Assembly (NCBI GenBank): GCA_963971405.1
Contig: OZ020487.1
Coordinates: forward strand, 42,443,039 to 42,507,038
DNA length: 64,000 nucleotides
From: Psococerastis gibbosa
Lineage: Eukaryota; Arthropoda; Insecta; Psocodea; Psocidae
Direction: 5' to 3'
Shown piece by piece: positions 11,501 to 23,500 of this stretch (within the stretch, counting starts at the first letter, position 1; each line of letters starts with the position of its first letter). Below the pieces are notes generated by a model. The model ran no database searches. It was not told where the DNA came from and saw nothing but the letters and a program-made list of their open reading frames with translations. The position numbers and the translations under genes were made by a program.

Positions 11501-14500
11501 GCCAACAAGGTACAACCTTCGAAGTCTACGCTGCGCCACTGAAGATGTCGACCGCAGATGTTGACGAAACGTTTGGAAGTTCACTTTCAATTCGACCACG
11601 GCCCATCAACCCGGATTCTACTGGTTCTTCATTTGACTCCGGCCGTGAAAGCCTTTGCAGTTATGTACATTGCAACTACTATAGTTCCAGTGCTTAGTCA
11701 GCAATTTTTTGTTACAGGATAATTACATCAAGACCTCCAAGTATTCTATGCTGACCTTCCTCCCGCTTAACCTTTTTGAACAATTTCAACGTTTGGCCAA
11801 TTTTTATTTTCTATGCCTTCTAGTTCTTCAGGTAAGTTTAACACTGAATTAATTAATTTTTTTTACTAACTTCCGGCATAATTTGTGGAAACACATTGCT
11901 TCCTGCTGCAATCTTAGAGCACCTGCAGCCCTACTATATATTTATATTATATATATATATATATATATTTGAGTGGGCCTACTATGGCGATTATTTTTTA
12001 CCTTAACCTGGGATTAAACATGTAAACAAGATAATTTTACAATTGAAAATGTTGTACAATATTTTTTTGTTTACATTTTTAACCCCAGTAGGAATAAGTT
12101 AATACGAAATGGCATACTAGGCCCGCAGGGGTGGGTAATGTCAACAGTACTTTGATTTTAAGTGTAATATGTATGAATGAATGATTGAATGAAACACGTC
12201 TTTATATTAGGCGAGCTTTAGCTCCGAAGGGCTACTCTACCAGCCAACCTATACTTATTATTTTAGTTTAGTTTTAGCTTAGTTATTAGTATTAAGGGGG
12301 CCCTAGCACGGGAGAAATCCTTTGGGCCACCCCTACTTCATTATATCACTGTATATGTGTATGTAATAAGACGCCCATTCTATCGACCGGCTAGGGCTAT
12401 TTACAAAAACAGTGACGTGGTAGCAGACTATCAAGACTTAGGCGGGGTTTCCACCGACCTCGCATTGCAGAATTGACGGAAATGTTTATTTTTTATATTA
12501 TTATTTTTAGTTAAAATTGATTAATGATCATACAGTAAAATCACAAACAAACAAACTAAAATTAAAAAATGGCGTCATGGGATATGTTAAGTACAAACAT
12601 TTTAACAGATTTCTATAAAAAGAAAAATTCTAATTTCCGTCAATGTCATTTGCATTCTGCAATGCGAGGTCGGTGGAAACGCCACCTAAGTCTTGAATGT
12701 CTGCTACCACGTCACCGTTTTTGTAAATAGCCCTAGCCGGTCGGTGAAATGGGCGCCTATTGAACGAAGGAAATACATTTATTTATTTTATTATTTATTT
12801 ATCTGTTATTCCGAAATTGACTGTTTAGCATTTATGCAACTATAAGAGTAAATCTAACTGAATGGGACTTCCAATGTTTATTTTTAGGCCTGAATATAAT
12901 TCCATCCAACATAAATGGGTCACGAGTGTGAAATTATTTAGTCGCAAGGCCAAGGCATCACATCGACCCGCGCCAACGTGCTACGTCTGGCTTAAAACTA
13001 AAAAATGGATTAAATAGGAATTACGTTTTTTTTTCTTCTAACAGTTGCTGCTGAGAAGCAAAGGCATTTCTTCATGCCCTTCAAATAACCAGATTAGGTC
13101 TGTTAGAAGCGCAACACATCCCAAACCAAAAAGATAAAACAGCAAAATTGATAGGAATCTACTTAAAAGGACATGCTACGTAGAAAATGAGCACCCAAAA
13201 ATTTGTTTTTTTTAATTGATTTTTTATTTTTTTATTTAATTAACAAAGCAAGTCATTAAAGATTTGGCTCATGGAAGTTGTAGAAGACTACTTCATGCAT
13301 CATGTAATAGGAAATACTAAATTTTTGGTACCTTAGTTCTTTCATAAATACCAGAAAAGACTAAAATTACGCGCATTCTGGGATTTTTGGAAGAACTACA
13401 AAACCGAAAAGTAAAAATACCCGATTATATAATGCACGAAGTAGTCTTCTACAACTTAGATGAGCCAAATTTTTAATAACTTGCTGAGTTAATCAAATAA
13501 AAACTGAAAAGTATTTAATTTTGGGGTACCAATTTTCTACGTGACATGTCCTCTTAATAAGAAACGCCTTACAGATTTATTTTATTTTATTTCTTTTTGA
13601 TTTATAATTTTTTTAAAGGTTAATCGCATAAAAACAATTAATTTAAGTTATTGTATGCGGTTGACCTCTTGAGTCTCCTCTGTAGGTTTGTACCCGTGTT
13701 GAATTAAGACACGTCTCCCATCGTATGGGGTGTAGAGACCTACATACCTACATGGCTACCGAACTCGGTTATTAGGTAGCTTTGACATTAGAATTCACTA
13801 CAAAAAGTAAATGTAGCCATCTGGATGTGCTATATTCATTGTCTACATTTAATTTTTGTGTGTAGAACTGGTTATATGGGGAAGAGCCGCATCCATTGAG
13901 CCAAAGAGCCGTATGCGGCTCGCGAGCCTCACGTTGCCGACCCCTGCCCCAGGTATTCAACAGGATACTGCCCTATTAGCAAAGATAATCACGCGGCAAT
14001 AAATAGGTATGGCAGTCGTACCCGTAGCCTGGTGGAAGTCAAGCATGTATGCAGGATTCCACTTCGGGGGGAGTGGTTTGGGTTTGATTTATACGTATAT
14101 TTTGGCGATGAGTTGGTAAGGCGGGTATTCCACATACGTCAATCATCAATGAAAAATTGAAAAATGACGTTTTAGCAGACATTAAAGACATACTAAAAAT
14201 TCTGCTACCACGTCAATTTACGTCATTGTTACGTCATTTTTCAATTTTTCATTGACGATTGACATATGTGGAATACCCGCCTAAGAGGAAATTTTTTGAA
14301 CAAATCGCCGCGGAATAATAATAATAATAATACTTAATAAATATATTGCGTTTCTTCAATATTACAAATTATAGTAACTCATATTCGCGGCCATCGCAGT
14401 CTCCCTCTCTACCAATATTTCTTCCACCTCTCTTCTCATTGGCTTATCTCACCCACTTATCGGCTTCGGTGGCAACAAGGTGATAGCGTGCTTTTACTAG

Positions 14501-17500
14501 TGTGAGTCTCTACACACCATGCGATGCGTAACTCAACACAAGTATTAAGTTACTTAGTGAGGCGACTGAAGAGGTCAAACGGATACATTTATTAAGTTGT
14601 TTGTATGCGATTAACATTAAAAAATTTTTTAAAAAAATCTTCTTAATCTACCTTGTCAGTACCCCTTTCACGGTGTTAAGGGACTCTCAATTAATACATA
14701 ACGCAATCTCTGTCGTTCGCACGAGCGTTTTTTCTACAATGGAACTTAAATAGCGCCAAGTCTTCGTGTTTGAAGGTGCCCTTCTGATTATAGTGGATTC
14801 CGGGCCCCTTGACTTCAGCCTCTCACATGAATAATTGAATAATTATTTTTTAATTAATCAGTTATTATACAGAGATTAATAGGTGACGGTTGGGGACACG
14901 CAACTTCCTTTACGAAAGTTCTGATCGTTACGCACTTTCACTAGCAAAAAACCTCCTCACAGAATTACCAAATCCTATCAAACAAGTCTGATATGCGGGG
15001 ATTCCACCGACCTGCTAGTGCTAAATACAAATACGGTGACGTGGTAACAGACATTCAAGACTTAGGCGGGGTTTCCACCGACCTCGCATTGCAGAATGCA
15101 AACGACATTGACGGAAATGTTTGTTTTACTCAATGCCATTGATAATTGATCATAGAGTAAAATCACAAACAAACAAACTAAATTTAAAAAATGGCTTCAT
15201 GGGATATGTTAAGTACAAATATTTTAATAGATTTCTATAAAAAGAAAAATTCAAATTTCCGTCAATGTTATTTGCATTCTGCAATGCGAGGTCGATGGAA
15301 ATCCCGCCAAAGCTTGAATGTCTGTTACCACGTCACCGTATTTGTATTTAGCACTAGTAGCAAGTCGGTGGAATCCCCGCCATAGGATACTGGCGATATC
15401 TATCTTGTACACTCTCATTGAGGCGATCACACGTGACAGTATATTGTATGCAGTGCTTTCTGGTTGGTCGAACTGCAGGTTGGCTGTAAGTCAGGTATCG
15501 CTAAGAAGTACTGCGAAGCAATGGCTTGATAGGTAACAAACCGACACATAAGTCAGGGCATGTAGAGTAGTGGTACGGACTCTGACTTTCACCCAAAAGG
15601 TTGTTGGTTCGAGTCCCACTCTGGCTACATTTTCTGGCCATGCTTCGGAGGGCATGTAAAGCAGGCAGTCCCGGACCTTCCTGGTTGAGTGTAAGAGAGG
15701 GCTTTATAGCCCTAACTCCGCTAGGTTGGCTTAGTAATAGAACAAAAAGTCAATATTTATTTATTTACTTGAAACTATAATTGCAAGTAGCGTGGCACTA
15801 TGTGCCTATATTGACCAAAACGTTTCTGTGTTGGTGGGGTCAAAAGAGTAAATGCAAACAAAACTTTGGACTAGCATTGTTCTGTAGCGCACTGTTTATC
15901 TAAACTGGCTGAACCCGCAAATATGACTCATTATCATTTATCATGTCTGCGATACTGGAACGGCTGTCGTGGGCGAAAAGATTAAGCTATTGTATTGTAT
16001 GTACTGTGGTACACGTGCAACTAGGGTAATTTCACTTTCTTCATAAAAAATAAGTTGATTCGTTGATGTGATCTATAGAGCATTAGGCAAGCCCATGTTA
16101 CCAATGAGAAGGTTCTGACCTGAATCTGGTTGCATCCATATGTACAAGAAGAGCTTGCTGGAACTAACATGTGCTATGACACGAGAACTTCGTCAGCATA
16201 GAAGGAACCATAGAAGGACGTTAACCGACCTGGGCGCCCGAGAAAAGAGTATCTGCAGCAAGTGATGGAGGATGTAGGGGCCAGTACATACGTGGAGCTG
16301 AAGAGGGCGTGCCAGGACCGAGGGGAGTGGAGGCATCGATAACATATATGTTGCTGCCAACCAGCCGGCCGGCTGTAACTTGAAGAAGGGGCATATTTCA
16401 AATGAGAAAATGAAGATTTCCTTCGAAAGCTTGCAATTTTTTTAATGAATTTTTCATCTGACCATTTTCCTGACTTGTTGGCTGTGGAACGAGAAATTAT
16501 TTAATTAATTCGAAAATCCACGGCCATTTATTATTTTGAAAGCTTTCCCTTAATTGAGCGTCATAAATCATCTGTAATAATTTTTCAATTCATGCAGCCT
16601 ACCCTTGTTAATAAAGACTGTCATGTCCTTTAATGGGAATTCAATCAGAACGGTCTGGTCGATGTTGGCAGCCCCAAGACAGTTCAACTGCTGAGCCTCG
16701 GACTCAATGCAGTGCCGGCAGATGGTAGGGCCTCTATGACCCAGTTTGGCCATGCGGGCTCTGAACACACATGGGTCTACTGACATTCAGTCTGTGCAAC
16801 CCCCTTCCTTCTTTTAGGGGAGATGAATTATTTCGATACGCGCGATTCGGGCGTTAACCGCCTTACCATTTCAAGCTCTTTGTATAGGCTGTTGACAAGA
16901 GTTCTCTTCAAAACTGCCAATCCCAAAGGGAGAATAGGTTTGTGCCCGAAGTAACGTGCGTTTCAACATGGCAATGACAATGACAAACAACTTTAAAAGG
17001 GGGCAACTCAACGATTTAGGACGTGTTCGATAATTTTACTTTAAGGATAAACGTACTGACTTATGAAAATTTTTTTTTTCTGTCACAGGTCATCCCGGCC
17101 ATTTCCTCTCTGACCCCCATCACCACTGCAGTGCCTCTCATCGGTGTGTTGTCCCTCACAGCAGTCAAAGATGCCTACGACGATTACGTAAGTTGCCATG
17201 TCTGAACCTACTTCTTAGATTGCATACAAATTTACTTTTTTTTTTAGCTATTAGCAAAAAGCCTATTCTGCATTATATATAATTTGGGTTTCTTTACAAG
17301 TTATTGAGCGCCTGCATAAATATGATTATGTAAAAGATAGTATTCGTATTGTCAAGTGGCATGATAATGGGCATTTTATATCTGTCAGCTGTCAATGCTT
17401 CGAATTTAAGTTGATGTTTAAAGCAGATGTACCCCATGCTGAGTCATTTGATTGGATGCGGCCATGTTTCGGAGGTCATTTAAAGCAGGCGGTCTTCGGA

Positions 17501-20500
17501 CACAGTAGTTGAGTGTAAGAGAAGGCTCTTGTTACGGTCATATACCGTAGCATACAGAGGCAGGATTGGAAATCTGAGTGAACCTAGGAACGACCCTGAG
17601 GAGTAGCTAGGGTGGGCCACCAGCCACTCAGGGTCTATATTTGTATGTTTAATATGTTTAGCTTATAAGGTAGTATAGTTTTATAAATAGTGTTTTTGTG
17701 TATTCTGTTTTACTGTTTGTACCCTGTCTTTAATTTGTGTTTATTATATCGTGAGTTCTCGAATAGGAAACACGGGTATCACAGAATAAGGATAGAATAG
17801 AAGTGCTACTAACATAGCCCCCCTTAATTTATTCAAAAGAGCGCAGTCTCGTTTCTGTCAGCGGAACTAGTGACACTACGTTAGACATTTATGTTCATAT
17901 TATTGATAATATTAAGAATAAAAACGTCGAATTAATTCTCAAAAACGTTTTCTAATTATTTTCGAATAGAAACTGCAATTTTGTAATTACATAAAAATAT
18001 ATTAATTTTAAAAGTGGCTTACTGACTTGTTATTTGACGGATGCGCATGACCGAATCCGAAATGTACACAAAAAATAAACAATCGCCATGCCATTCCATT
18101 TTTGCATTGTCACAGTTCAATATGAAATATCACTGCTGCAATTATAAGTTAAGGTGAGGGTAGAGCTGAATTTAAGTGAGGTTGCATTTAAATTAGTTAA
18201 TATTTGGAAATATTTTCACTTAAAAATTTATTGAAGAAAATTACGATAATTTGAATACTGGCGGGAAACAGACAGCGCCTCTCGTTTCTGTCAGCGGAAC
18301 TGAGGTTGGCCGTATTGGATAAATCAAGTTTTTAACATGGAGTGACATCCCCCTGACGGGTATTTTCATTGCCAGCAGTGGTTTTTCCCCAACCGGCCAG
18401 GCTGCCACAGCCTCTTCAACAGCTCTTTACGTGGCGTCAGCGATATGGCAGGTTCTCTTCCACTCCTTGCGATTCTGTGCTTCGACTGCGGTTGCTCCTA
18501 CGATTCTGAGGTCTCGGCGGACTTTCGCTTCTACTGTTGGTCTTCCCTATATAGCTTCGATATGTTTTAGCCACTTTATTAAGTAATTTGGCTGCCTTCT
18601 CTTGTTCAGCTCCCTGACCTAAGAAAAGTGTACAGTATCCCTTTATTACGGAATAAGGGTTTTGATGAACCAAGGGAGGAAAAAGTAAGAAATTGGTAGA
18701 TGACGAAGTGTCGTGCGAAACCGGAATGACTTGAGTAGAGTTGTTAAGCAGGGCAAAGCCCATCGAGGGCGGTATGATGTTTCCTGTCGTAACCAGAGCG
18801 ATGAATTATTTTGCAGCAAAGACACAGAAACGATTCAACAGTGAACAACCGGAAGTCCAAGGTGCTTCGCGACCGGAAGTTGGTGGACGAGAAATGGGCG
18901 CAGGTCCAGGTGGGCGATGTGGTCCGCATGGAGAACAATCAGTTTGTGGCAGCAGATGTTCTTCTGCTGTCAACGTCCGAGCCCAACGGGCTCTGCTATA
19001 TCGAGACTGCCGAACTAGACGGGTAAGCAAAACATATCGCATGCAAGGCGCGAAGCGCCGAGCCTCAGCCCCCAGTAGAGGCGGATGCCTTATACTTGCT
19101 TGCTTGGCCATCTCCGCATGGAGAAAAACCAGTTTTTGGCAGCCGATGTTCTTCTGCTGTCCACGTCCGAACCAAACGGGCTCGTATCTCGTATGCTGGA
19201 TTTCTCAGCGAAACAACTCCATTATGCCTACTTACTTAACGTGTCCGGGCGTAGGGCACTTAGCGTTGTTGTTGTTGGCCGATTAATGGCCGAGTAATTT
19301 ATTATTATTATTATTATTTATTACTTTAAAAAACGATAGTCGCGTGCATACAATTTAATGAATGTATCCGATTAACCTCTTCAATCGCCTCACTAAGTAA
19401 CCTAATAGGTACTTGTGTCGAGTTGCGACACGTATCACTCGCTGTTTACATTTTTGTAATATTTGTTTACATTACCCTGCCTGGCCGTTGGGCAGAACCT
19501 GACTTCCCTAGTCAAAAATTCTTCTTTGAAAAATTTTATAATAATCATCAGTCATGACAAAATAGTGAAACTCTTCTCAAAAATAACTCTTATAATTATG
19601 ATTTAAAAAAAATACCAATATTCAACGATATTATTAATACGAAACATTTAGGTGTTTAGGTTTAGACTAGCACAAGTCCAAGCACGCTACCACCTTGCCA
19701 CCAAAGTCGCTTAGTTGCCGCCGTTACTAGCAATCGCCCATTTTCGTGTTGTAATCTCAAGTAAGCCCAATCTTCGAGGAGGCTGCTTCTATGTCCCCTT
19801 CCATATCCAACTAATGGATAGCAGATGACTGAAGTTTCGTGGCTGGCTTACATTAATCGCTGATTGTTGCAGGGAGACAAATCTGAAATGCCGGCAGTGC
19901 CTGGTAGAAACGGCGGAGATGGGTCAAGATGATAACAGCCTGGGAAGTTTCAATGGCGAAATTATCTGCGAAACTCCCAATAACCTTCTAAACAAATTTG
20001 ATGGCAACCTTACGTGGAATGATAAGAAGTAAGTTCACTGTTTTATCTCAGCGATAATAAAATAAAATAGATGGCGCCTAACTATAAGCTTAGTATTGCA
20101 GATAACGGTAAAATGTGGGAGGATAGGAAGAGTTTCCAGGTTATGGGGTCCAAGCATAATAAGAGAAAAAAAAATGTCAGGGTTTCCCAACAAATTTTGA
20201 CTTTAGGGCCGTAATTGGTCATTATAACTATATTTGATCGGTAATTCACTTATGTATCCTGAAGAGTAATTTAATTATTGTCCATATTCACTGCTTAGAT
20301 GTACAATCGGTCTACTAGTTCCTGAGGAGGACAAATTTTCTTGGAACTCTGCACATTTCTCACATTTCACCCTTAGGCGCTGATTCCACCAACGTCAATA
20401 GTGACATTAAATGTTTTTTGACGTGGTAGCAGACATTTTTAGTATGGCTAAAACTGTCTAAAAATGTCTGCTACCACGTCAAAAAACATTTAATATCACT

Positions 20501-23500
20501 ATTGACGTTGATGGAATCAGCGCCTTAATCCGCCCCTACCTGTTGTTGTTTCTAACGCCTGCTTTCAGCATTTCTGCTTTTAAGCAACCCTGTCAGTGGG
20601 AGTGAGTCTGATTGTTAACTTGAGGCACCCTAAGGGCAGACTCTTTCACCTCGGGGAAAGGGAAGTTGACTCACAGGGTGGACCTCCTGATTATAGTGGA
20701 TTCCGAACCACTTGGGTAACATGGTAAAGTCACACGATTAAATCGGAGGTGACCAGGACTAGACACACGACACACACGTAGACTGACTCGTATAGTCTCA
20801 GCGCGTTATCATGTCCCACCATGCTCCCTTGCCAACGCTGTGCACACTACCAAGTTTGCCGCAGTGTGAAACATGCTCTGCTTTAATGGATTCAACATGG
20901 TAAGGCGGTTGGCATTGCGCCCCTACCTCGGTAATGGTACATTTTTTGTAGAATAATATGTGGGTTATTTTGGCTCCAAATTGAACGGGGAACACGCCCT
21001 AGAAGTTTGTCACCGTTCGCCTGAAACACCCAGTATAATACAGTCATTAAATTGCCCTACTGGGGTATTCAATTGTTTTAAACAAATGAGGGCAAATTGC
21101 GCGGGGAAATTCAAATTGATAAATTAATATTTTTTGATGAGTTTCTAATTTTTTCTCTCTTAGATGTAGACACATTAATTAAAATTCTTATTATATTTCA
21201 AAATTCTACCTGTACATTTTAATGTTTATTACTAGCAGTATTACCTTCAAATATTAAACATTGCAACCATTCTCTTGCATTCTAATATTTTATTAATTTC
21301 AATTTCCCGCGCATATTTTAATACCGTCACGTGACTCCTTACGACAGCGGTGTTAAAAAATAAACCCTGCTATTATAATAATCCCAAATCGCCATGATCG
21401 GGCTGCAGGACTAGAACGTTCTCACACACCATATATTTTTTGCCCCAAACTTGGTTTAGGTTAGGAGCCATCATTAAAACGCAATTTTTGTTTTTTTCAG
21501 GTACTCTTTAGACAACGACAAAGTAGTTTTGCGTGGTTGCGTCTTACGTAATACCCAGTGGTGCTATGGCGTAGTAATCTTTGCGGGCAAAGATACGAAG
21601 CTTATGCAAAACTCGGGCAAGACCAAATTTAAACGTACTAGTATTGACCGTCTCCTTAACTTTATTATTATTGGGGTAAGCATCAGGTTACTATAATAGT
21701 TAGGATTTATCGAGGAATATAGCAAGAATGGAAACAAACGAGTCGGTCAACGGAACTTTGTGTCCCTTATCCAATTTTTGAGGAGTATGTATGCATAAGG
21801 CGCCCATTCCACCGACCGGGCTATTTACAAAAACGGTGACGTGGTCGCTGACATTCAAGACTTGGGCGGGGTTTCCGACGACCTCGCATTGCAGAATGCA
21901 CATGACATTGACGGAAATTTGATTTTTTTTTTTTATAAAAATCTATTAAAATGTTTGTACTTAACACATCCCATGACACCATTTTTTAATTTTAGTTTGT
22001 TTGTGATTTTACTGCATGATCATTGATCAATTTTAACTATGGCATAGAGGAAAATAAACATTTCCGTCAATTCTGCAATGCGAGGTCGATGGAATCCCGG
22101 CCTAAGTCTTGAATGTCTGCTACCACGTCACTGTTTTTGTAAATAGCCCTAGCCGGTCAATGGAATGGGCACCTAAGGCGCATTTGCCACAAAAAAAAAT
22201 ATGTTTTGAGTTGGTGGTATCACTGGAATCGTCGCATTGACTGCTAGAAAATAGAAATGTTAGTTTGGTGCAAAACGCGTATAATATCAAAGAATATTAA
22301 TTAAAATATTACAACCTATAATATACTTGTAATAGGAATTAGATTTTAGAAGTTATTTGCCCCTCCTGCATTTACAATGTCACGTGACAAATCGCCTTTT
22401 GGATACTTGCAACTCATTTTTGCTGATGGGTTAGTTGACTGCTAGTTTACTAGAGGTGGGGCGTGACAGATATTTCCAGGAGCAACAGTGACCGGTGACA
22501 ATGACTCGACAGTCACTGATACAAATACTGGTGATTTCGGTCACTGGAGTGACTGCTTTTGTTCGTGCTGTCTAAGTAATCTTGGTACATCTTGGTATGA
22601 GTAATCAAAAGTCACTGTCACTTCTCATATTTGACAGTGATGTATTCAAGTTACATAGACTTACGTTAACAATTAAAGTCGGATATTCTTTTGTTTTGTT
22701 ATGCTAAGAAATTTAAGAAGTAGTAATATATACAGTATATATAAACTAAAAGCTAGCCAGTTATGGAGCAGTCACGGTGACAGCCTCGGGCATACCTTAT
22801 GTGTAGCTTACGTGAGACGATCGGAAAGCATTTCGGGGAATTTCTGCCTAGTGCATAGGCTAAACCTGAGCGAGTTACTTGCTCTTGCATGCGACTATCA
22901 GAGTATTAGAAACAAAGCTATTTAAAATATAGCCTAAATCGGTGACAGTGAGACAGTGACTCAAATCACCAGTATTTTTTTTGGGTAGGAACGGGTGGTT
23001 GCAGTGACCATCGTAGTCACGGTGATAAATCCGGTGATAAATCACAGTGACAGAAGTAACGCCCCACCTCTATAGTTTACTACGTCAGGAGTTGGTGATG
23101 CAGTGGATTCCGAGTCACGTCGACATACTTGGAAATGAAAAGGCGGACTTCTTGGTAAAGATGGGCACAAAACTAGCCCAGCCTAGCAAAGCAACACCCC
23201 TCACGGCTGTGAGAAACCTCATAGACATATCAGTACGGAGGACAAACCAGGATAGACTGCGACTAGCCTCAAGTGGAAAACATTGGAGCACACTGTTAAA
23301 CAACCCCGTAAAGAAGAACCTACCACGGCCCACTTCAGTAGCAGTCTTCAGAACAACAACCGGGCACGATCTTTTGGCATCCCACCTTCACCAAATTGGA
23401 ATATTGAGGTCCCCCAACTGCGTCCTGTGTACCCCTATGGTCGCCAGCCACCTCATGGACTGCCCGATGCTTGATGATGAAAGAAACGATCGACTTACCG

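Noticed and set aside
18741-19286. 181-codon open frame across exon 5 and its partial copy
   Set aside because: It is an out-of-phase shadow of exon 5. The phase with the DGET motif is the real one.
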